Origin: Aquihabitans sp. G128
Lineage (GTDB): Bacteria > Actinomycetota > Acidimicrobiia > Acidimicrobiales > Iamiaceae
NCBI RefSeq assembly: GCF_019048865.1
Contig: NZ_CP077604.1
Location: 4,836,001-4,900,000 of the forward strand
DNA length: 64,000 bases
Reading direction: 5' to 3'
The notes under the pieces were generated by a model. The model was not told the DNA's origin, did not search any database, and saw only the letters and a list, made by a program, of their open reading frames with translations. Of the stretch, positions 22,662 through 32,300 are shown piece after piece. The position numbers were made by a program, and so were the translations under genes. How positions within the stretch are numbered: the stretch's first letter is position 1; the number at the start of each line of letters is the position of its first letter.

Positions 22662-24086
22662 ATGACCCGCACCCTCATCACCGGCGGCACCGTCGTCAGC
22701 CCGAGCGGCCGCAGCCCCTTCGACGTCCTGATCGACGGCGAGACCATCGCCGCCCTCTACGCGCCCGGGCAGGTCGAGGCCCAGGGCGTGACGGCCGATC
22801 GCACCATCGACGCCACCGGCAAGTACGTGATCCCGGGCGGGATCGACGTCCACACCCACATGGAGCTGCCCTTCGGCGGCACCAACGCCTCGGACACCTT
22901 CGAGACCGGCACCACCGCGGCGGCCTGGGGCGGCGTGACCACCATCGTCGACTTCGCCGTGCAGAACACCGGCGGCAACGTGATCGACGGGCTCGGTGCC
23001 TGGCACGAGAAGGCCGCCGGCAACTGCGCCATCGACTACGCCTTCCACCAGATCGTCGGCGGGGTCGACGACGAGTCGCTGAAGGCCATGCGGTACCTGA
23101 CCGAGCACGAAGGGGTGACCAGCTTCAAGCTGTTCATGGCCTACCCGGGCGTCTTCTACAGCGACGACGGCCAGATCCTCCGGGCCATGCAGACCGCCGG
23201 CGACATCGGCGCCACGATCATGATGCACGCCGAGAACGGCATCGCCATCGACGTGCTGGTCCAGCAGGCCCTGGCCCGGGGCGAGACCGACCCCAAGTAC
23301 CACTCGTCCACCCGCCCCTCGGCGCTGGAGGGCGAGGCCACGTCCCGGGCCATCGTGCTGGCGGCGGTGGCCGGCAACATCCCGCTCTACATCGTCCACC
23401 TGTCGGCATCGGAGGCGCTGGCCGCGGTGGCCGAGGCCCGCGACCAGTCCCGCAACGTGTTCGCCGAGACCTGCCCGCAGTACCTCTACCTGACCGTCGA
23501 GGAGACCCTGGCCAAGCCCGACTTCGAGGGCGCCAAGTGGGTGTGCTCGCCGCCCATCCGCTCGGCGCACGACACCCACCCGCACCACGCCGACATGTGG
23601 AAGGGCCTGCGCAGCAACGACCTCGCCATCGTGAGCACCGACCACTGCCCCTTCTGCTTCAAGGACCAGAAGGAGCTGGGTCGGGGCGACTTCTCGAAGA
23701 TCCCCAACGGCATGGGCTCGGTCGAGCACCGCATGGAGCTGCTCTACCAGGGCGTGGTCGCGGGGGAGATCACGCTGGAGCGATGGGTCGAGACCTGTTG
23801 CACCACCCCGGCGCGGATGTTCGGCATGTACCCGAAGAAGGGGATCATCGCCCCCGGCGCCGACGGCGACGTCGTGGTGTGGGACCCGAACGGCCACACG
23901 AGCATCGGCTACGAGAAGAAGCACCACATGAACATCGACCACTCCTCCTGGGAGGGCTACGAGATCGACGGCAAGGTCGACACGGTCATCTCCCGGGGCC
24001 TGGTGGTGATGGAGGACGACACCTTCACGGGCCGCAAGGGCCACGGGCAGTTCGTCAAGCGGGGCCTCAGCCAGTACCTCGTCTGA
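22662..24086 (+). CDS. hydA: dihydropyrimidinase (D-hydantoinase family)
   Basis: Cyclic amidohydrolase that opens 5,6-dihydrouracil or dihydrothymine to the N-carbamoyl-beta-amino acid. The 474-residue protein carries the two-metal site of the family: HTHMELP near residue 60, the carboxylated Lys of TSFKLFMAY (~150), MMHAEN, IVHLSA and the Asp of IVSTDHCPF. The 16-bp gap to the preceding gene, with a GGGGGAG site, indicates co-transcription. Some members act on hydantoins; the neighbours make pyrimidine degradation the better reading. Confidence 0.93.
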   Translation: MTRTLITGGTVVSPSGRSPFDVLIDGETIAALYAPGQVEAQGVTADRTIDATGKYVIPGGIDVHTHMELPFGGTNASDTFETGTTAAAWGGVTTIVDFAVQNTGGNVIDGLGAWHEKAAGNCAIDYAFHQIVGGVDDESLKAMRYLTEHEGVTSFKLFMAYPGVFYSDDGQILRAMQTAGDIGATIMMHAENGIAIDVLVQQALARGETDPKYHSSTRPSALEGEATSRAIVLAAVAGNIPLYIVHLSASEALAAVAEARDQSRNVFAETCPQYLYLTVEETLAKPDFEGAKWVCSPPIRSAHDTHPHHADMWKGLRSNDLAIVSTDHCPFCFKDQKELGRGDFSKIPNGMGSVEHRMELLYQGVVAGEITLERWVETCCTTPARMFGMYPKKGIIAPGADGDVVVWDPNGHTSIGYEKKHHMNIDHSSWEGYEIDGKVDTVISRGLVVMEDDTFTGRKGHGQFVKRGLSQYLV

Positions 24087-24188
24087 GCGGCCTGGGACCG
24101 CCACGACGACACGTCTTATTAGGGGGCTGCTCGAGCGAGCGGCCCGGACCACCCGGAAGCGGGGGTCCAACAGCGCAAGGGAGCGCAC

Positions 24189-25685
<1,497 letters not shown>

Positions 25686-25699
25686 CGGGGGACGACGAC

Positions 25700-26728
25700 G
25701 TGGACATCGGCGTGGTCCTGCAGACCACCCCACCCTCGAGCCGGGTCATCGACCTGGCCAAGCGGGCCGAGACCTACGGGTTCAGCCACGTGTGGACCTT
25801 CGACAGCCACATCCTCTGGCAGGAGCCGTTCGTCATCTACAGCCAGATCCTGGCCGAGACCCGCAACGTGGTGGTGGGGCCCATGGTCACCAACCCGGCC
25901 ACCCGGGACTGGACCGTCACCGCGTCGCTGTTCGCCACCCTCAACGAGATGTACGGCAACCGCACCGTCTGCGGCATCGGCCGGGGCGACTCCGCGGTGC
26001 GCGTCACCAACGGCCGGCCCACCACCCTGGCCACGCTGCGCGAGTCGATCGGGGTCATCCGCGGCCTCGCCAACGGGGAGCCCGTGACCTACAACGGCTC
26101 CACCATCCGCTTCCCGTGGGCGGCCAAGAGCCGGTGCGAGGCGTGGGTGGCGGCCTACGGCCCCAAGGCGCTGGCCCTCACCGGCGAGATCGGCGACGGC
26201 TTCATCCTGCAGATGGCCGACCCGGCGATCGTCGAGTGGACCATCGGCGCCGTGAAGGCCGCCGCCGAAGCGGCCGGGCGCGACCCCGAGTCGGTCACCA
26301 TCTGCGTGGCGGCGCCGGCCTACGTCACCGACGGCACCGAGGCCGGGCTCGCCCACGGCCGGGACCAGTGCCGCTGGTTCGGCGGCATGGTGGGCAACCA
26401 CGTGGCCGACATCGTGGCCCGCTACGGCGACGCCGCCCCGGTCCCGAAGGCGCTCACCGACTACATCGCCGGTCGCGAGGGCTACGACTACAACTCCCAC
26501 GGCCAGGCCGGCAACGACCACGTGGCCTTCGTGTCCGACGAGATCGTCGACCGCTTCTGCCTCGTGGGCCCGGTCGAGGAGCAGGTCCGTCGGCTCCGCG
26601 AGCTGGAGGCCCTGGGCGTCGACCAGTTCGCCGTCTACCTCCAGCACGACGACAAGGACGGCACCTTGCGCGAGTACGGCGAGAAGGTCATCCCCGGCAT
26701 CGCCCCCGAGGTCCTGGCCAAGTCATGA
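25700..26728 (+). CDS. LLM-class F420-dependent oxidoreductase (CPS_4156-like family)
   Basis: A 342-residue luciferase-like TIM-barrel protein, starting DIGVVLQTTPPSSRVIDLAKRAETYGFSHVW. It resembles the subfamily I know as TIGR03842, which commonly sits beside hydantoinase, class III aminotransferase and MmsA genes in actinobacteria. The cofactor may be F420 or FMN; the reaction is not established. Since no dihydropyrimidine dehydrogenase is visible here, a role in pyrimidine-ring reduction or oxidation is an attractive but unproved idea. GTG start 14 bp after mmsA, with a G-rich ribosome site. Last clear gene of the operon. Confidence 0.85.
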   Translation: MDIGVVLQTTPPSSRVIDLAKRAETYGFSHVWTFDSHILWQEPFVIYSQILAETRNVVVGPMVTNPATRDWTVTASLFATLNEMYGNRTVCGIGRGDSAVRVTNGRPTTLATLRESIGVIRGLANGEPVTYNGSTIRFPWAAKSRCEAWVAAYGPKALALTGEIGDGFILQMADPAIVEWTIGAVKAAAEAAGRDPESVTICVAAPAYVTDGTEAGLAHGRDQCRWFGGMVGNHVADIVARYGDAAPVPKALTDYIAGREGYDYNSHGQAGNDHVAFVSDEIVDRFCLVGPVEEQVRRLRELEALGVDQFAVYLQHDDKDGTLREYGEKVIPGIAPEVLAKS

Positions 26729-26807
26729 CGTGGTCGTCCCGGGCCCGTCATGAACACATGGTTCCCGGCTCTTCCGTCTCGCTACCTCGCACGCGTTCGA
26801 AGGGACG

Positions 26808-27197
26808 ATGATGATGAGGACGCATAGGCCCGCAGTTGCTGCACTGGCGGCAGTCGTGAGCATGCTGGTGCTTGCCGGTTGTGGCCCGACCCACTACGTG
26901 CGAGTTGGACCTGGCTTCTCCGGCACCGTCTACAACGACGGCCACGCGTGCAAGGTGTATTACGAGGAGTTTCGCACCGCACGTTCGGTGGTGCGACACG
27001 TGGAAAGAAACTCGGGCTACGACAATGGGTGTGTTCCGAACTTCACCGTCGAACGGATCGAGTGCGAGTATCGGAGCGAGACCGGCGCTGGTGGCACGCG
27101 ATGGTTCGATGGATCGGTTTGTGACCGAATCATCAGTCCAGGGATCGCGGCCTTCGTCAAGGTGGTCGGCATCGAAGTCTCGGGGGGCATGGCCTGA
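26808..27197 (+). CDS. small Cys-rich lipoprotein, low-GC island
   Basis: Unrecognised family. A 129-residue lipoprotein: positively charged start, hydrophobic core and lipobox VLAGC with Cys25 as the lipidated residue. The mature part has four further Cys (48, 75, 86, 105), enough for two disulphides outside the membrane. Codon use and base composition are clearly more A/T-rich than in every neighbour (for example TATTACGAGGAG, CGAATCATCAGT), so the gene is probably a recent arrival. Two ATG codons follow the first, so the start may be 26811 or 26814; GAAGGGA precedes. It sits at the end of the pyrimidine operon and is unlikely to take part in it. Confidence 0.7.
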   Translation: MMMRTHRPAVAALAAVVSMLVLAGCGPTHYVRVGPGFSGTVYNDGHACKVYYEEFRTARSVVRHVERNSGYDNGCVPNFTVERIECEYRSETGAGGTRWFDGSVCDRIISPGIAAFVKVVGIEVSGGMA

Positions 27198-27286
27198 TGG
27201 CCGGGGTCGCCGTGGCCAAGGACGTCGACGTCACCGGCGACGACTTCAAGGCCGCCACCATCGAGCTCAAGGAGGGCGGCGAGTAG
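27197..27286 (+). pseudogene. 29-codon high-GC reading frame, possible gene remnant
   Basis: The lipoprotein stop overlaps an ATG that opens 29 codons (MAGVAVAKDVDVTGDDFKAA...) with typical high-GC coding character, unlike the lipoprotein gene before it. It looks like the C-terminal tail of a longer protein whose 5' part was lost, perhaps when the low-GC lipoprotein gene was inserted. A real micro-protein is the alternative. Confidence 0.3.
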
Positions 27287-27341
27287 CCCCCTCCTGAACG
27301 ATCCCCGCCCACCTCCCCCGGGCGGGTCCCCCCGGCGACCA

Positions 27342-27378
27342 ACGAGGGGCGGTGCTGCTGGACGGCACCGCCCCTCGT
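27342..27378. terminator. operon terminator hairpin
   Basis: ACGAGGGGCGGTGC, a 9-nt loop and GCACCGCCCCTCGT: a 14-bp perfect stem, 55 bp past the last frame of the pyrimidine operon and before the promoter of the next gene. Confidence 0.65.
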
Positions 27379-27391
27379 CCGCGCCCGGGCC

Positions 27392-27397
27392 TAGGGT
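27392..27397 (+). promoter_or_regulatory. -10 box, leaderless mRNA of the YcxB-like gene
   Basis: TAGGGT, 8 nt before the ATG at 27406, just past the upstream terminator; no ribosome site. Confidence 0.45.
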
Positions 27398-27405
27398 GCG
27401 CCGCC

Positions 27406-27912
27406 ATGGCAGGAGCGGACGGATCGGGCCCGGCGGCGCGAGGAGCGGTCGCCGCCTCGTTCCTGGTCGACGCCGAGGGCACCCTCGGGGCCTTCCGCAC
27501 CGCCTGGCGAGGCTGGATCGGCGGTGCATGGGTCGGCGTCGTGCTGCTCACCGGCGTCATCGGTTGGCAGGTGGGGGTGCTGGCCGGGCTCGGCACCCTG
27601 GTGGCGGGCTGGGTGCTGATCGCCGGGGCGACCCGTCTCGCCGTCGGCCGCCCGCCCGTCGGCCCCCGCACCGTCACCGTCACCTGCGACGAGCAGGGCT
27701 ACCGCTCGGTGGACGACGCGGGCGTGGCGGACGCACACCCGTGGGACCGCTACACCAGCGCCGGCACGGCGCGGGGCCTCTGGATCCTGCGGCGCGGCCA
27801 CCGCCACGACTGGATCCCCCGCACTGCACTCGCCGCCGACCAGGCGCGCGAGCTGCAGGGCCTGCTGGGTCGGAAGGGTCTGCTCAGGCCACGTGGGCGT
27901 CGGCGAGGGTGA
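27406..27912 (+). CDS. small membrane protein with YcxB-like tail
   Basis: A 168-residue protein with two hydrophobic helices (~38-78) and a C-terminal soluble part whose HPWDRYTSAGTARGLWILRRGHRHDWIPRTAL resembles the YcxB-like C-terminal region (W...Y....G....LL......IP). Function unknown; assignment by eye and tentative. Its last 29 bp overlap the 3' end of the convergent aminotransferase gene. Confidence 0.6.
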   Translation: MAGADGSGPAARGAVAASFLVDAEGTLGAFRTAWRGWIGGAWVGVVLLTGVIGWQVGVLAGLGTLVAGWVLIAGATRLAVGRPPVGPRTVTVTCDEQGYRSVDDAGVADAHPWDRYTSAGTARGLWILRRGHRHDWIPRTALAADQARELQGLLGRKGLLRPRGRRRG

Positions 27913-29215
27913 GCGCCTCGTCGAGGATGGCGATGCCGGCGCGCAGGTCGGCCTCGCTGGTGACCAGCGGCGGGGTGACGTGGACCCGGTTGAAGTGGGC
28001 GAAGACCAGCAGGCCCTGCTTCTTGCACGCCGCCACCACCTCGGCCACGGGCGCGGCGTCGGCGCCGGCGGCGTTGAACGGCACCAGCTGCTCCCGGGTC
28101 TCGCGGTCCTTCACCAGCTCGACGGCCCAGAACAGGCCGAGGCCGCGCACGTCGCCGATGGCGGGGTGGCGGTCCTGCAGCTCGCGCAGGCCGGGGCCGA
28201 CCACGGTCTCGCCGAGGGTGGCCGAGCGCTCCACCAGGCCCTCCTCCTTGAAGATGCCGATGCTGGCCACCGCCGAGGCGCACGCCAAGGGGTGCCCGGA
28301 GTAGGTGAGGCCGCCGGGATACGGCCGGTCCTTGAACGTGTCGGCCACCCGCTGCGAGATGACCACCCCGCCCAGGGGGACGTAGCCGCTGTTGACGCCC
28401 TTGGCGAAGCAGATGAGGTCCGGGGTGACGTTCCAGTGCTGGATCGAGAACCACTCGCCGCACCGGCCGAAGCCGGCCATGACCTCATCGGCGATGAGCA
28501 GGATGCCGTTGGCGTCGCACAGCTCGCGCACGCCGGCGAGGTAGCCGGGAGGCGGCACGAGGATGCCGTTGGTGCCCACCACCGGCTCGAGGATGACGGC
28601 GGCGATGGTGCCAGGGCCCTCGACCATGATCGTGTCGGCCAGGTGCTGCAGGGCCCGGCTGGTCTCCTCGGCCTCGGAGGTGGCGTTGAACGCGGAGCGG
28701 TAGGGGTACGGGCCCCAGAAGTGCACGACGCCGGGCAGCGCCGGCTCGCTGGGCCAGCGCCGGGGGTCCCCGGTGAGGCTGATGGAGCCGGCGGTGGCGC
28801 CGTGGTAGCTGCGGTACATCGCCAGCACCTTGTGGCGGCCGGTGTGCAGCTTGGCCATGCGGATGGCGTTCTCGTTGGCCTCGGCGCCGCCGTTGGTGAA
28901 GAACACCATGTCGAGGTCGCCGGGGGCCAGCTCGGCGATGAGCCGAGCAGCCTCGCTGCGGGCCTCGTTGGCGTGGAAGGGGGCGATGGTGGCCAGGGTG
29001 GCGGCCTGCTCCTGGATGGCGGCCACCAGCTTGGGGTGCTGGTGGCCGATGTTGACGTTCATCAGCTGGCTGGAGAAGTCGAGGTAGCGGTTGCCGTCCT
29101 CGTCCCAGATCCAGGCGCCCTCGCCGCCGGAGATCACCAAGGGGTTCAGCGCGCCCTGCGCCGACCACGAGTGGAAGACGTGGGCTCGATCGTTGGCGTA
29201 GGCGTCGCTCGGCAT
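27884..29215 (-). CDS. class III aminotransferase, probably beta-alanine (omega) type
   Basis: A 443-residue PLP-dependent omega-aminotransferase. It has FFTNGGAEANENAIRMAK, YRSYHGAT, the DEVMAGFGRCGEWF aspartate segment and the PLP Lys in CFAKGVNSGYVPLGG. The active-site pattern fits transaminases that take beta-alanine, 3-aminoisobutyrate or taurine with pyruvate as acceptor. Functionally it fills the gap between beta-ureidopropionase and MmsA in the operon at 21803-25685, though it is on the opposite strand and so separately transcribed. ATG at 29215 is preceded by TACGAT at 6 nt and no ribosome site (leaderless). Confidence 0.9.
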   Translation of the reverse strand: MPSDAYANDRAHVFHSWSAQGALNPLVISGGEGAWIWDEDGNRYLDFSSQLMNVNIGHQHPKLVAAIQEQAATLATIAPFHANEARSEAARLIAELAPGDLDMVFFTNGGAEANENAIRMAKLHTGRHKVLAMYRSYHGATAGSISLTGDPRRWPSEPALPGVVHFWGPYPYRSAFNATSEAEETSRALQHLADTIMVEGPGTIAAVILEPVVGTNGILVPPPGYLAGVRELCDANGILLIADEVMAGFGRCGEWFSIQHWNVTPDLICFAKGVNSGYVPLGGVVISQRVADTFKDRPYPGGLTYSGHPLACASAVASIGIFKEEGLVERSATLGETVVGPGLRELQDRHPAIGDVRGLGLFWAVELVKDRETREQLVPFNAAGADAAPVAEVVAACKKQGLLVFAHFNRVHVTPPLVTSEADLRAGIAILDEALTLADAHVA

Positions 29216-29221
29216 GTCCGG

Positions 29222-29227
29222 ATCGTA
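29222..29227 (-). promoter_or_regulatory. -10 box, leaderless aminotransferase mRNA
   Basis: TACGAT on the minus strand, 6 nt before the ATG at 29215. Confidence 0.45.
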
Positions 29228-29315
29228 TTCGACACAGGTCTCGGAGAACAGAGGTCGAACTGTTACTGGTACAAACCGTGGACCTGTCGTCGGCGCCGTC
29301 GTCGGGCGCCGCCGC

Positions 29316-30312
29316 TCAGGTGAGCTTGCGCTCCTTGCGCAGGTCGACCAGGAGCGGTTCGACGATGCGCCGGGCCCCGGCCAGGTTGGGGTGCACGCCG
29401 TCGTTCTCGCGGACCTTGACCTCGCCGCCGGAGCCGTCGGGGAGGTAGGCGGTGTAGCGGCCGTCGGGCGACAGGGTCTCGTGCGTGTCGACGTAGTGCG
29501 CCCAGGGCCGGGCAGCGATCTCGGTCTTGACCGCGGTGGCCATGTCGGGCGCCACCTTCTCGATGTCGCCACGGGTGGTGATGGGCAGCCCGATCCAGTA
29601 CACGGTGCGGTTCGGGCCCTCGATCGCGTCGAGCACCTGGGCCACGCGCCGCTGGTACTCCGCCGCCCACTCCTTGGTCCCCACCTTCACCACGCCGTCG
29701 GGACCCTGCATGCCCTGGGCATCGTTGCCGCCGAAGCCCACCACCACGACCTCCGGGTCGTAGGCCGACATGTCCTCGGCGAGCTTCGCCGGCCAGTTCA
29801 GGACGTCGGGGCGGGCGAGGCCGGTGCCGACCTTCCAGTCCTCGGTGATCTTCACCGGCGCGCCGCCGAAGCCCGAGGTGAGCGCCGGGCCGATCCAGCC
29901 CATGAGCGAGTCGCCCGACACCAGGATGCGCACGGGATCAGCGGCGGCGGGCACCCGGAACACCGGGGGTGCCGTCGTGGTGGTGGTGGCGTTGGGGATG
30001 GTGGGCGGTGCGGTCACCACCGAGCGGGTGTCCTCCGGCGGCGGCTCGATCTTGTTGCCGGCCGACTCCGACAGCAGCTTGCGGGGCCGGTTCAGGTGGG
30101 TGGCATCGCTGACGGCCTTGATGGGTCCGGTGATGCGCAGCGCCCAGGTGCGCTGCCAACCGAAGGGCTGCGTGTGGGCCGTGGTGTCGATGCGGTCGGC
30201 GTTGAGGAACGCGCCGACCACCAGGGAGACCAGGAGCACGGCCAGCGCCTGGCCGGCCGGGACGCGGCGCCGCTCTTCGGGCTCCGGGGGGGAAGTTGTG
30301 CTCGTCGGCCAT
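29316..30312 (-). pseudogene. SGNH-family acetyl esterase/transferase, frame broken at a G7 run
   Basis: Close paralogue of the protein encoded at 32301-33293, about 331 residues if repaired. It has a short cytoplasmic N-terminus, one membrane helix (GQALAVLLVSLVVGAFLN), a Thr-rich stalk, and an extracytoplasmic SGNH domain with GDSLMGW (block I Ser), VVGFGGNDAQG (Asn block) and NDGVHPNLAG (Asp-His pair). Proteins like this move or remove O-acetyl groups together with an MBOAT. Translation from the natural ATG at 30312 (MADEHNFP) is lost because the run at 30286-30292 has 7 G where 6 restores the frame; without repair there is no start codon before the membrane helix. Likely a sequence error, as in the other homopolymer breaks. 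Confidence 0.8.
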
Positions 30313-30328
30313 GGGGGGAGGACCGACC

Positions 30329-32164
30329 CTAGAAGGCGAAGTAGATGAACGGGAGGACGCCGGCCGGGGCCAGCGCGCTGGTGAAGGCCAGCCACACCGC
30401 CAGGATGACGCCCTGGACCAACACGGGCATGCGGCTGAAGGTGGCCTGCGCCTTGCCCACGGCATCGCTCGGGACGAACTGCGAGGCGAGGAAGACCGCA
30501 ATGGTGGCCACCACCACCAGGTTGATGCCCGAGCCGGTGCCGAGGTGGGTCAGGCGCTTGAGCACCGCGAAGGCCTCGGTGAGGGTGGGCGCCCGGAAGA
30601 AGACCCAGCCGAGGCACACCACGTGGAAGGTCACGAGGCGACCCAGCCACAGGCGGGTGGTGGGGGAGAGCGAGTCGAGCGAGGGCAGCGACGGCCGGAA
30701 CGGAACCGCGGCGGCCTCCTGGGCGTCGTCGGTGCGGACCACCAGGTCGGTCTCGGTGGCATCCGGATCGACGGCGGCCTCGCCGGGGTCGCCGTCGAGG
30801 GCGCCGCTGAGCCGGGCGCGTGCTCGGGCTCGGGCCGAGGCGCCGACGGGCGGCCGCGACGGCCGCGCGGGCGGGGCCCCCACGTCGGGACCGAGGGCGG
30901 GCTCGGCCTTCGGGCGGTCCTTCAGCCAGCGCTCGGCCGCCAGCCACCCGCCGTGGAGGGCGCCCCACACGATGAACGTCCAGGCCGCGCCGTGCCACAG
31001 CCCGCCGATGAGCATGGTGAGGAAGAGGTTCAGCAGGGCGCGGTTCGGGCCCCGCTGGTTGCCGCCGAGCGGGATGTAGAGGTAGTCGCGCAGCCAGCGC
31101 GACAGCGTCATGTGCCACCGCCGCCAGAACTCCTGCAGCGAGGCCGAGGTGTAGGGCGCGTCGAAGTTCTGCGGGAAGCGGAAGCCCAGCAGCAGCGCCA
31201 GACCGATGGCCATGTCCGTGTAGCCGGAGAAGTCGCAGTAGATCTGGATGGCGTAGCCGTAGATCCCGATCAGCGTGTCGACGGCCTGGTGGTTCTGCGG
31301 GATGCGGAACACGGGGTCGACGCTGGCGCTGGCCAGGTAGCTCGAGACCACCACCTTCTTGAACAGGCCCACCGCGATCAGCCAGAAGGCCAGCCCGCTG
31401 TCGACCCGTCGGGCGTCGCGGGGGATGCGCAGCTGGGGCAGGAACTCCGAGGCCCGAACGATGGGGCCGGCCACGAGGTGCGGGAAGAAGGAGAGGTAGA
31501 CGGCGAACTCGAGCAGCGGCACCGGCTCGAGCTTCCGGCGGTACGTGTCGATCACGTAGCTGAGGGCCTGGAAGGTGAAGAACGAGATGCCGACCGGGGG
31601 GATGATCGCTCGGGCGGGCGGGACGAAGTGGATGCCGAGCGGTTCGAGCGCGCTCGAGGCGCTCTCGGTGAAGAAGCCCTTGTACTTGAACCACCCGAGC
31701 ACGCCGAGGTTCAGGGCCACCGCCACGATGAGCCAGAGCCGGCGGGACCGCTCGTCGTCCTGGCGGTGGATGTTGCCGGCCAGGACCTGGTTGACCACCG
31801 TCGAGCCGGCGAGGAGGGCGACGAAGTGCCAGTTGTAGTTGCCGTAGAAGACGTAGCTGGCGAAGAGGATGAAGACGTTCCAGCGGGTCAGCCCCTTGAG
31901 GTCGAACCACCGCACGACGCCCACGCCGGCGATGCCGAGCGCCGCCAGCCAGAGCAGGACCTTCAGCGCCGTGGGCCAGCCGCCCGACGGCGCAAGGGGG
32001 CCGAGCAGCGCAGCGGCGGCGATCAGGCCGGTGGGGACGATCCACGGCTGGGTGTGGTCCTCGCCCCCACGCTGGCGCGACCGCCCGGGCAGGGGCATGA
32101 GGAGCCAGCTCGCCGGCATGACGACGGCGAAGAACATGGCGAAGCGGATGGTGGGGAAGAGCAC
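30329..32164 (-). CDS. MBOAT-family O-acyltransferase (AlgI/PatA-like)
   Basis: A 611-residue polytopic membrane protein that hands acyl (usually acetyl) groups across the membrane to an extracytoplasmic polysaccharide or wall acceptor. It begins MLFPTIRFAMFF, as AlgI-type proteins do, and contains the two MBOAT landmarks WRRWHMTLSRWLRDYLYIPLGGN and GGLWHGAAWTFIVWGALHG with the catalytic His. A charged Arg/Ala-rich cytoplasmic insertion (~415-480) interrupts the last helices, which is longer than in AlgI (about 520 residues in all). It lies between two paralogous SGNH genes on the same strand, 16 bp upstream of one of them, so the three form an O-acetylation cassette. GTG start; no good ribosome site. 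Confidence 0.92.
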   Translation of the reverse strand: MLFPTIRFAMFFAVVMPASWLLMPLPGRSRQRGGEDHTQPWIVPTGLIAAAALLGPLAPSGGWPTALKVLLWLAALGIAGVGVVRWFDLKGLTRWNVFILFASYVFYGNYNWHFVALLAGSTVVNQVLAGNIHRQDDERSRRLWLIVAVALNLGVLGWFKYKGFFTESASSALEPLGIHFVPPARAIIPPVGISFFTFQALSYVIDTYRRKLEPVPLLEFAVYLSFFPHLVAGPIVRASEFLPQLRIPRDARRVDSGLAFWLIAVGLFKKVVVSSYLASASVDPVFRIPQNHQAVDTLIGIYGYAIQIYCDFSGYTDMAIGLALLLGFRFPQNFDAPYTSASLQEFWRRWHMTLSRWLRDYLYIPLGGNQRGPNRALLNLFLTMLIGGLWHGAAWTFIVWGALHGGWLAAERWLKDRPKAEPALGPDVGAPPARPSRPPVGASARARARARLSGALDGDPGEAAVDPDATETDLVVRTDDAQEAAAVPFRPSLPSLDSLSPTTRLWLGRLVTFHVVCLGWVFFRAPTLTEAFAVLKRLTHLGTGSGINLVVVATIAVFLASQFVPSDAVGKAQATFSRMPVLVQGVILAVWLAFTSALAPAGVLPFIYFAF

Positions 32165-32300
32165 GGTTCGGAGGAGCTCGCCTGTGGGAGGAGGGGGGTC
32201 GTCGTCGGCGGGGAGGGACCGAGGTGACCGGGGGAGTTTCGCGTATCGCCCCGGTCCCGGGAGGGTTCCCGGCCGACGGGGGCGTCGGGGGTGGGTGCGC

